A stretch of DNA of 64,000 nucleotides from an uncultured Pedobacter sp. (GTDB taxonomy: Bacteria; Bacteroidota; Bacteroidia; Sphingobacteriales; Sphingobacteriaceae), in contig CAMLDJ010000002.1 of assembly GCA_946478755.1 (NCBI GenBank), positions 1 through 64,000 on the forward strand. The letters run 5' to 3'. Below the pieces are notes generated by a model. That model saw only the letters and a list, made by a program, of their open reading frames with translations, was not told where the DNA came from and searched no databases. Made by a program: the position numbers and the translations under genes. Position 1 is the stretch's first letter. Every line of letters begins with the position of its first letter. Below, in pieces: positions 56,959-64,000 of the stretch.

Positions 56959-58068
56959 ATGAGTGCCAAAAATATATTTTCAAGTTATATCCTATCTCTA
57001 TTCTTCGTACTGGGTTTCGGAGGATGTAAAACGGGGCAATCGCTTTCCAGTTACCAAACAGATAGCAGGGGTTTAAAAGATTTTTACAAAGATTACTTCT
57101 CAATTGGTGTTGCCGTTGGCAAAAGAAATCTGAGCGGAGAGGAAAGTACACTGATCAAAAAACATTTTAACAGCATTACAGCAGAAAACGCCATGAAAAT
57201 GGAGTCGATGCAGCCTGTTGAGGGAAAATTTAATTGGCGGGAAGCCGATTCGATTATCAGCTTTGCAACGCTAAACAACATCAAAGTACGTGGACATAAT
57301 TTATGTTGGCACGAACAGGTACCCTCATGGTTTTTCACAGATAAAGAGGGAAAGGAAGTAAGTAAAATAGTATTGCTACAACGATTAAAGGCACATATTG
57401 ATGCCGTAGTTGGGCGATATAAGGGGAAAATATATGCCTGGGATGTTGTAAATGAAGCCATTGACGATGATTCTACAAAATACTTACGAAATTCGAAATG
57501 GTACCAAATCTGTGGTGAAGACTTTATCATTAAAGCTTTTGAATATGCACATGCCGCCGATCCTGATGCAAAACTTTATTACAATGATTATAATACCGAA
57601 CGACCAGAAAAAAGAGAACGCGTATACAAGTTGCTCAAAAGCCTGAAAGACAAGGGTGTACCTATAGATGGGGTTGGCCTTCAAGCGCATTGGTCTATCT
57701 ACGAGCCTAGTGAAAATGAACTCGTTACCGCAATTAAACGCTATTCATCTTTAGGCCTTAAAATACAGTTTACCGAGTTAGATCTTTCCATTTATCCATG
57801 GGAGAAAAATAAACGTGCCAAACGTGTGGATGAAAGCGATGCTTACACCGCCGAACTTGAAGCTCAACAGGTTGCAAAGTACAAAATGGTGTTCAACGTG
57901 TTCAGAAAGTATAAAAATGTAATCACCAACGTTACATTCTGGAACATTTCAGATCGCCGCACCTGGCTGGATGGTTATCCGGTACCCGGCCGCAAAAATT
58001 ACCCCTTACTTTTCGACACGCAATTAAAACCAAAAAAAGCCTATTGGAGCGTTATTAAATTTAAGTAA
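56959..58068 (+). CDS. GH10 endo-beta-1,4-xylanase, lipoprotein
   Basis: 369 residues with lipobox FGGC (Cys23), so lipid-anchored. Catalytic residues: Glu166 (WDVVNEAI) and Glu273 (FTELDLSI). The conserved motif is present as LCWH (His118), unlike the upstream GH10. Its stop codon TAATG overlaps the start of the GH115 gene by one base, showing translational coupling. Likely the principal surface or periplasmic xylanase of the cluster. Confidence 0.96.
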   Translation: MSAKNIFSSYILSLFFVLGFGGCKTGQSLSSYQTDSRGLKDFYKDYFSIGVAVGKRNLSGEESTLIKKHFNSITAENAMKMESMQPVEGKFNWREADSIISFATLNNIKVRGHNLCWHEQVPSWFFTDKEGKEVSKIVLLQRLKAHIDAVVGRYKGKIYAWDVVNEAIDDDSTKYLRNSKWYQICGEDFIIKAFEYAHAADPDAKLYYNDYNTERPEKRERVYKLLKSLKDKGVPIDGVGLQAHWSIYEPSENELVTAIKRYSSLGLKIQFTELDLSIYPWEKNKRAKRVDESDAYTAELEAQQVAKYKMVFNVFRKYKNVITNVTFWNISDRRTWLDGYPVPGRKNYPLLFDTQLKPKKAYWSVIKFK

Positions 58069-60920
58069 TGAAGAAAATATTTCCGCTAGTCTTATTCCTT
58101 TTCAACGTCCTCATTGCACAAGCCGCTGGGCTCGGTCCAATTACGGTAAATACTTATTTGCCCGGAAGTTTTGCTGTGGTGAGCAAAGGTAAGGTACCTT
58201 CCATTTTAGTAAGTGCCAACGAATGGCCAGGCGCTATACGTGCCGCCCAAAATCTTCAAAACGATATTAAAAAGGTAAGTGGACTTGGACCCGAATTTTT
58301 AACGGATAAAACAACCGGCATGCCTATCATCATTGGCACTATCGGCAACAGCAAAATCATCGACGAAATGATCAGGAACCGTAGTCTAAATGTCTCTGAA
58401 ATTGCCGGAAAATGGGAAGCCACAATAATTCAAGTGATTAAAAACCCAATTAAGGGCATAGATTCTGCTTTAGTAATTGCAGGAAGCGATAAGCGGGGAA
58501 CGATATATGGAATATACGAGCTCTCTTCTCAAATTGGTGTTTCGCCATGGTATTATTGGGCTGATATTCCTGTAAAAAAAAGCAGTTCTCTCTATGTTAT
58601 TGCGGGGCGTCATGTAATTTCTTCACCTGCGGTAAAATACCGGGGGATATTTTTAAATGACGAAGCGCCTGCACTTTCGGGATGGAGCAGAAAAGAATTT
58701 GGGGGTTTTAACCATAAGTTTTATGAGAAGGTATTCGAATTGATTCTTCGCTTAAAAGGAAATTATTTATGGCCAGCCATGTGGGGAAGTGCATTTAACG
58801 ACGACGATAAACTCAACCCTGTTTTAGCCGACGAGTACGGCGTAGTGATTGGAACTTCTCATCACGAACCCCTAACACGGGCCCATGATGAGTGGAAAAG
58901 ATATAAAGGCGGCAAATGGAACTATGATCAAAATCCAGAACAGTTACGTGCATTTTGGGAAAGCGGCCTGCAACGTGTAGCCGATAAAGAACAGATCATT
59001 ACTGTTGGCATGCGTGGCGATGGCGACGAGCCCATGTCTACAGGCACGGCTACCACCCTATTGGAAAAAATTGTAAAAGATCAACGTGAAATAATTGAAA
59101 AAGTAACCAAAAAACCTGCAGCACAAACGCCACAGCTATGGGCCTTGTATAAGGAAGTTCAAGATTATTACGACAAAGGGATGCGCGTTCCCGATGATGT
59201 AACGTTACTTTTATGCGATGATAATTGGGGCAACATTAGAAAATTGCCAGGTTTAGGTGAAGCGCCCAGAAAAGGCGGTTATGGAATTTATTATCATTTC
59301 GACTACGTGGGTGGCCCTAGAAATTACAAATGGGTAAACACCAACCCTATCCAAAAAATTTGGGAACAAATGCGATTGGCTTACGAACATGATGCCAATC
59401 AGATCTGGATCGTAAACGTTGGCGATTTAAAACCAATGGAGTTCCCCATCCAGTTCTTTTTAGATTACGCCTGGAATCCTGACGCCATCCCGGCCGATAA
59501 ATTAATGGACTACACAATTAATTGGTCGGCCAACCAGTTTGGCAATGAAAACGCAACAGCAATTGCCAGCCATATAGATACTTACCTAAAATACGTAGGT
59601 AGAATTAAACCAGAACTACTTCATGCAAATACTTATAGTTTAAGCAACTATAACGAGTTCGAACAAGTTACCGCTGATTTTAAAAAACTTAAAGAACAAG
59701 CAATCACAACACATCATCAATTACCTGACAATCAAAAAAATGCATATTATCAATTGGTTCTTCATCCCATTGAGGCTGTGGCTAATTTATATGAGATATA
59801 TCTCGCGGTAGCCAAAAACAAACTATATGCCAAACAGGGCAGATTTTCAACCAATAGTTTCGCCGGTAAAGTTGATTCTCTATTTAAGCGGGATGCCGAA
59901 ATCAGCGCTTACTACAATAAAACATTAGCAGGAGGAAAATGGGACCATATGATGGATCAAACGCATATCGGTTACACTTCCTGGCAGCAACCTGATAGCA
60001 ATATTATCCCTAAAACTACGCTGATTAACAATACTACTACCAATCTGGGTGTTTCACTGGAGAACTCGGAGCTTCACTTTACAGGAAAAACAAAGGTAGC
60101 GCAAGGCTTCACTTTTTCAGCGCTTGCAAATACATCACATACACTCGAAATTTTTAGAACAGGTGCAGGTGAAATGAAATACGACATCAAAGCACCTGAT
60201 TATGTAATGTTTAGCAGTAAAAAGGGACCACTTAACGATGATCAGAAAATTCAGATCAGCATTGATTGGAATAAAGCTCCAAAAAACACTATAACAAGTG
60301 AAATTCTCATTTCAGGTAGTGATAAATCGAACATCACCATCCCAATTAAAACCGAAAACATTATACCAACCAACTTACCTGCTAATTTATTCCTCCCTGA
60401 TAACGGCTATATTTCTATGGAAGCGACAAGTTATAGCAGAGCGGTAAACAGCAGACCTATTTTTTGGAAAACCATTCCAAATTACGGAAAAACCAGGGGC
60501 GGCGTAATCGCAACACCTGTGACTTCACCAATTCAGCAGCCTGGCGAAAGTTCACCACATTTAGCTTACGATATTTTTGTAACTGAAACGGGCAATTTTA
60601 CCTTAAATACCTTTATCTCCCCTACTATTGATTTTAATGGGAAAGATGGATTAAAGTTTGCCGTGTCATTAGACGCGCAACCTCCCATAGTAGTTAATAT
60701 CAGCAAGGATTATACCTCTGATTATGCCTGGGGACAATCGGTAGCCAACAACATCAAAATTTTTAAAACTCCCCTTGTCTTTAACAAAACCGGAAAACAC
60801 ACCATCAACTATTGGATGATTAATCCAGGCGTGGTACTGCAAAAATTAGTACTCGATCTTGGAGAATTAAAACCAAGTTATTTAGGACCACCAGAAAGCA
60901 TTAAAAGCACACGACATTAA
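58068..60920 (+). CDS. GH115 xylan alpha-1,2-glucuronidase
   Basis: 950 residues with a signal peptide ending AQAAG. The N-terminal domain leads into the catalytic barrel: RGIFLNDEAPALSGWSRKEF, NYLWPAMWGSAFNDDD, GTSHHEPLTRAHDEW, RGDGDEPMSTG and LLCDDNWGNIRKLP are typical of GH115. The C-terminal helical and beta-sandwich parts follow. It removes 4-O-methyl-glucuronic acid from the xylan chain. Position directly after GH10, by a one-base overlap, and before a GH43. Confidence 0.95.
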   Translation: MKKIFPLVLFLFNVLIAQAAGLGPITVNTYLPGSFAVVSKGKVPSILVSANEWPGAIRAAQNLQNDIKKVSGLGPEFLTDKTTGMPIIIGTIGNSKIIDEMIRNRSLNVSEIAGKWEATIIQVIKNPIKGIDSALVIAGSDKRGTIYGIYELSSQIGVSPWYYWADIPVKKSSSLYVIAGRHVISSPAVKYRGIFLNDEAPALSGWSRKEFGGFNHKFYEKVFELILRLKGNYLWPAMWGSAFNDDDKLNPVLADEYGVVIGTSHHEPLTRAHDEWKRYKGGKWNYDQNPEQLRAFWESGLQRVADKEQIITVGMRGDGDEPMSTGTATTLLEKIVKDQREIIEKVTKKPAAQTPQLWALYKEVQDYYDKGMRVPDDVTLLLCDDNWGNIRKLPGLGEAPRKGGYGIYYHFDYVGGPRNYKWVNTNPIQKIWEQMRLAYEHDANQIWIVNVGDLKPMEFPIQFFLDYAWNPDAIPADKLMDYTINWSANQFGNENATAIASHIDTYLKYVGRIKPELLHANTYSLSNYNEFEQVTADFKKLKEQAITTHHQLPDNQKNAYYQLVLHPIEAVANLYEIYLAVAKNKLYAKQGRFSTNSFAGKVDSLFKRDAEISAYYNKTLAGGKWDHMMDQTHIGYTSWQQPDSNIIPKTTLINNTTTNLGVSLENSELHFTGKTKVAQGFTFSALANTSHTLEIFRTGAGEMKYDIKAPDYVMFSSKKGPLNDDQKIQISIDWNKAPKNTITSEILISGSDKSNITIPIKTENIIPTNLPANLFLPDNGYISMEATSYSRAVNSRPIFWKTIPNYGKTRGGVIATPVTSPIQQPGESSPHLAYDIFVTETGNFTLNTFISPTIDFNGKDGLKFAVSLDAQPPIVVNISKDYTSDYAWGQSVANNIKIFKTPLVFNKTGKHTINYWMINPGVVLQKLVLDLGELKPSYLGPPESIKSTRH

Positions 60921-60933
60921 ATTAACCAAAACC

Positions 60934-62043
60934 ATGAGCAACATGATTAACGAATTAAAAAAAATCACCCTTTTTACATCCATTATGGGAATGGCAATTG
61001 CCAGCTCCTGCCAGCAAGCAAACCAAAAAGCAGAAAAGGAAACGACAAAGGCACCTAAAAAAACCAGCTACTTATCGCAGCCTATAATCTCCAAAATTTA
61101 TACGGCCGATCCGTCTGCGCATGTTTTTAATGGAAAAATTTATGTTTACCCTTCACATGATATCGAGACTGGCACTCCGGAAAATGACAATGGTGATCAT
61201 TTTGACATGAGAGATTACCACATTTTGAGCATGGATAGTGTTAATGGTAAAGTTACCGATCACGGTGTGGCTTTAAGCATAAAAGACATTCCATGGGCCG
61301 GCAGGCAACTTTGGGCACCAGATGCTGCCTTTAAAAACGGAACCTATTATCTGTATTTCCCGGTTAAAGATAAATCTGATGTATTTAGAATAGGTGTTGC
61401 TACATCAAAAAATCCAGCAGGACCATTTAAGGCTGAACCAGAACCCATTAAAGGAAGTTATAGTATCGATCCGGCGGTGTTTACAGATACTGATGGTACC
61501 AGTTACATGTACTTTGGTGGGATTTGGGGCGGGCAGTTGCAACGTTGGAATAACGGAAAATACGATGCAAATGGCTCTAAAACCGACTCACAGAAAGAAA
61601 ATGAACCCGCATTGAGCGCTAAAGTAGCGAAATTGAGCAGCGATATGTTATCGTTTGATGGCGAAGTGAAAGATGTTCAACTAGTAGATAAACAAGGAAA
61701 AGCATTACTTACTAACGATCACGACAGACGTTTCTTTGAAGGTGCCTGGATGCACAAATTTAATGGTAAATATTATTTCACTTATTCAACAGGCGATACC
61801 CATTATTTAGCTTACGCGATTGGCGACAAACCTTATGGACCGTTCGTTTACGAAGGCACTTTTATGAAGCCTGTTCAAGGCTGGACTACCCATCATTCCA
61901 TTTTAGAGATAAAAGGCAAATGGTATATCTTTTACCACGACACCCAGCTTTCGGGCAAAACACACCTTAGAAATGTGAAAGTGACCGAATTGAAGCACAA
62001 CGCCGATGGAACAATCCAAATGATTGAACCATGGGTTGAATAA
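60934..62043 (+). CDS. GH43 beta-xylosidase/arabinofuranosidase, lipoprotein
   Basis: 369 residues, lipobox ASSC (Cys26), then a charged Lys/Glu linker to residue 45. The GH43 residues are Asp59 (YTADPSAHV), Asp179 (SIDPAVF) and Glu269 (FFEGAWM). DWGG-type variants are absent; the HHSILEIKGKWYIFYHD end is that of GH43 subfamily 1-like beta-xylosidases. It releases xylose or arabinose from oligosaccharides made by the upstream enzymes and is the last gene of the cluster, 13 bp after GH115. Confidence 0.93.
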   Translation: MSNMINELKKITLFTSIMGMAIASSCQQANQKAEKETTKAPKKTSYLSQPIISKIYTADPSAHVFNGKIYVYPSHDIETGTPENDNGDHFDMRDYHILSMDSVNGKVTDHGVALSIKDIPWAGRQLWAPDAAFKNGTYYLYFPVKDKSDVFRIGVATSKNPAGPFKAEPEPIKGSYSIDPAVFTDTDGTSYMYFGGIWGGQLQRWNNGKYDANGSKTDSQKENEPALSAKVAKLSSDMLSFDGEVKDVQLVDKQGKALLTNDHDRRFFEGAWMHKFNGKYYFTYSTGDTHYLAYAIGDKPYGPFVYEGTFMKPVQGWTTHHSILEIKGKWYIFYHDTQLSGKTHLRNVKVTELKHNADGTIQMIEPWVE

Positions 62044-62220
62044 GTATAAGTTGAAAATAAGGTTGTTATAGGGAACTGAAGCAATTGATCAAATTAATCC
62101 CAGTAATGTTATTATTATCCCTAGGTTTCACGAATTGAGAAATCTGGGGGTAAAAAACACGCAATACAGCGAATAAATGCCCTCCGACTAGGGTGTCAAT
62201 AACGGATCCAAAAGAAAGGT

Positions 62221-62370
62221 CGTCATTGCGAGGAACGAAGATAACCGAACAAAGTGAGCTCATGAATACCTTTAAAAAACACATGCAAAGATGAATAATC
62301 TTAATGCACACGCTAGTAGCGATCGTTGTAAGATTGCTTCGTCGGCTGAAAAAGCCTTCTCGCAATGACG
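62221..62370. repeat. 150-bp repeat element, copy 2 (REP/MITE-like)
   Basis: Begins CGTCATTGCGAG and ends CTCGCAATGACG like copy 1 at 53477. Base differences are few and mostly single substitutions, for example CGAACGAAG versus CGAACAAAG and TAATGCGCACG versus TAATGCACACG. Same orientation as copy 1. It sits 178 bp after the last xylan gene. Confidence 0.8.
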
Positions 62371-62411
62371 ATAATCTGAGGAGATTTAATCTCTTAAATT
62401 CTCCTGTCATT

Positions 62412-62741
62412 TATATTGATTTTATACAATAAATTAAGCCTATCATTGACATTATTTTACAAATCATTATTAATCAACATTTATCGACTTTCGCATTTCC
62501 ATTCAGCTAGGCCTTAGCACTGTATCCCCGTTCTACTGACATCCGGCCTAACAAATTTTTCGGACCGCACTACTCAAGCCACCCCACTGACCTCTAAAGA
62601 AAAATTTTCAGCCGGCATTTTTTGTTTCTTTTTGATGCCAAAAAGAAAGAGCCCTTCGGCGGCGGCGAGCCGAGGCAAGACCGCTCCTTAAGGCAAAAGA
62701 AATCAATTAAACGTCACTCATATTGATTTATACAATAAATT
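62412..62741. repeat. Pair of AT-rich direct repeats with an inverted repeat between
   Basis: TATATTGATTTTATACAATAAATT (split: TATATTGATTTTA and TACAATAAATT) at 62412-62435 and nearly the same at 62720-62741. Between them, TTTCTTTTTG (62625-62634) and CAAAAAGAAA (62639-62648) form a perfect 10-bp hairpin. No gene is seen; these fill the rest of the 62044-62802 gap with the repeat at 62221. Confidence 0.5.
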
Positions 62742-62802
62742 CACCTCAGAGTGATATCTTTTTCCGATTTATCCCTTGGATAAGATTAGGCTGAAAACTA
62801 TT

Positions 62803-64000
62803 CTATTTTGCCTCCATCCTAAAATAATCGAAGTCAACATATCCTCCAGCATTTTCAGTTGCATAATTAAACAGTCCGAAACGGTAGCCTATAAAATGGG
62901 GAAGCGTATATGACATTTGCAGCGGCTCTCCTATCGGTTTCCAGGTTTTGCCATCAAAGCTGTAAAAAAAATAACCTTTATCTGTTCGGTTCTCAAAATC
63001 ACATCTTGCTTTGAGATAAACGGTTTGCTGTCTGGCTGGAACATCTTCACCATTTACAGTGCCGCTTTGGGCACTTACCGTTACCACCGTTTTCTTTGAC
63101 CCTGTATGTTTTACGCCAACCCAGCCAAATTTGCGTTGCAGCAACATCAATCCCGCCTGGTCTCCGGTTTTCATATTGGAAATATCAATTGAAGTGATTG
63201 CGGTTGATACGGGCCCAATAGTACGCTGGGTTAATGTATTGCGGGCCAGAAGAATATTAGTATCCAATCTTGAGGTGGTAATCCGTAAAAATCCCGGGCG
63301 TTTGGTTAGCGACCAAAACGCATGGTCTGGATTGTGGTTCCATTGCCATACCAGTGGAAGCGCGGGCTCGCCTTTTTTGCGGATAAATTCGTCTGATGCC
63401 ACAATGCCGGGAATTAAGCCGCTACTAACGGGAAGTTCTAATGTTTCCGGAACTTTACCATCAACACCCAACACCGGCCAGCCATCTTCCCAGGTAACCG
63501 GAACTAAATATGGAATGCGGCCAACGGATCCAAAATCTCTAAAAAGATAAGAAAACCATTTTCCTTCTGGCGTACTGATTAAACCGCCCTGCGCAACACC
63601 CTTGTCTCTAAGTGCTACCCGCCCTTCATATGGCCCCATAAGTTTGTCGGAACGGTGTACCACAACTGTACGCATCCCATTTCGTGGCCAGGTAATGTTA
63701 AAAAGATAATATTTGCCATTGATTTTAAACAGTTGGGAGCCCTCAGCTGGTAATCCGGCTCCCGTACCCGTGGGAAGGCTTGCGTTTTCGATAATCGTTA
63801 TGGGTTTCGTATCAGGTTTTATTCCAGATAGATCTTCCTTTAATTCCACCAAAGTAATTTTGCCGGCACCGTATACCATGTAAGTTTTTCCATCCTCAAA
63901 AAACAGAGAGTGATCATGGAGCGAAGGTTTAAAAGACGTGAGTTTCCACGGGCCTTTTTCGATATCTTTTGTACTGTAGATATACGTTGTGCCTGTGGTA
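62803..64000 (-). CDS. GH43 enzyme with C-terminal beta-sandwich, N-terminus outside window
   Basis: The frame ends at 62803 and stays open to the right edge, so the true start lies beyond 64000. An internal Met at 63879 is not the start: the codons upstream of it encode YIYSTKDIEKGPWKLTSFKP, which matches the corresponding part of the GH43 at the left edge. The visible portion has the last blades of the GH43 domain (GLPAEGSQLFKINGKYYLF, including the likely catalytic Glu in the AEGSQL motif) and a C-terminal concanavalin-like domain (about the last 210 residues, ASDEFIRKKGEPALPLVWQW; YVDFDYFRMEAK). A secreted xylosidase or arabinofuranosidase role is likely. Confidence 0.88.
   Translation of the reverse strand, partial: TTGTTYIYSTKDIEKGPWKLTSFKPSLHDHSLFFEDGKTYMVYGAGKITLVELKEDLSGIKPDTKPITIIENASLPTGTGAGLPAEGSQLFKINGKYYLFNITWPRNGMRTVVVHRSDKLMGPYEGRVALRDKGVAQGGLISTPEGKWFSYLFRDFGSVGRIPYLVPVTWEDGWPVLGVDGKVPETLELPVSSGLIPGIVASDEFIRKKGEPALPLVWQWNHNPDHAFWSLTKRPGFLRITTSRLDTNILLARNTLTQRTIGPVSTAITSIDISNMKTGDQAGLMLLQRKFGWVGVKHTGSKKTVVTVSAQSGTVNGEDVPARQQTVYLKARCDFENRTDKGYFFYSFDGKTWKPIGEPLQMSYTLPHFIGYRFGLFNYATENAGGYVDFDYFRMEAK

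Noticed and set aside
62066..62410. 114-residue minus-strand open frame
   Set aside because: It consists mostly of the REP-like element at 62221-62370, read through; no protein family.

Overview
The window reads as chromosomal DNA of a Bacteroidota bacterium of the Sphingobacteriaceae type (Pedobacter or a close relative). The reasons are three complete SusC/SusD pairs, FecR anti-sigma factors ending in a DUF4974-like domain, SusC proteins with the usual plug and carboxypeptidase-regulatory domains, mostly SD-less starts, and AT-rich DNA. I could not run a database search, so genus is inference.

Layout. (1) 1-8.7 kb, minus strand: a xylan-type polysaccharide utilization locus (SusC, SusD, an IPT/TIG surface glycan-binding lipoprotein, a GH43 with a CBM6-like tail, and a second GH43 cut by the left edge). 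A divergent secreted GH5 with a ricin-type lectin module follows (9.7-11.4 kb). (2) 11.7-22.9 kb, minus strand: an ECF sigma / FecR / SusC(STN) / SusD locus whose enzymes are a metzincin-like lipoprotein protease with a discoidin domain and a GH89 alpha-N-acetylglucosaminidase, suggesting a glycoprotein substrate. (3) 23.1-24.4 kb: a divergent pair, an isochorismatase-fold protein lacking its catalytic Cys and an HxlR regulator, with an 18-nt palindrome between them. (4) 24.6-33.6 kb, minus strand: a second ECF / FecR / SusC / SusD locus with no glycoside hydrolase. Its enzymes are a calcineurin-like phosphoesterase (ADPRM type) and a lipoprotein combining a sphingomyelinase-D/GDPD-like catalytic domain with a ricin lectin. 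This is the most unusual part of the window. (5) 34.1-53.3 kb: a stress and housekeeping block. It holds Hsp20, a tightly packed kaiC-kaiB-kaiB-histidine kinase operon, tRNA-Pro, an ankyrin protein, a large HPII-type catalase, several small charged proteins, DUF72, a response regulator, SurE, a lipid kinase, a Rieske-tailed oxidoreductase, a CinA-C protein, a duplicated membrane protein and a DUF892 ferritin-like protein. (6) 53.7-62.0 kb, plus strand: a glucuronoarabinoxylan depolymerization cluster (GH43, GH10, CE6, GH10, GH115, GH43) without its own SusCD. A GH43 on the minus strand, paralogous to the one at the left edge, is cut by the right edge.

How it fits together. The two ends supply complementary xylan-degrading activities: backbone cleavage (GH10, possibly GH5), deacetylation (CE6), removal of glucuronic acid (GH115) and of arabinose/xylose (several GH43), with import by the left SusCD pair. 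The two middle loci look like separate, extracytoplasmically signalled nutrient systems for other glycoconjugates. Two copies of a 149-150 bp repeat with 12-bp terminal inverted repeats bracket the right-hand xylan cluster.
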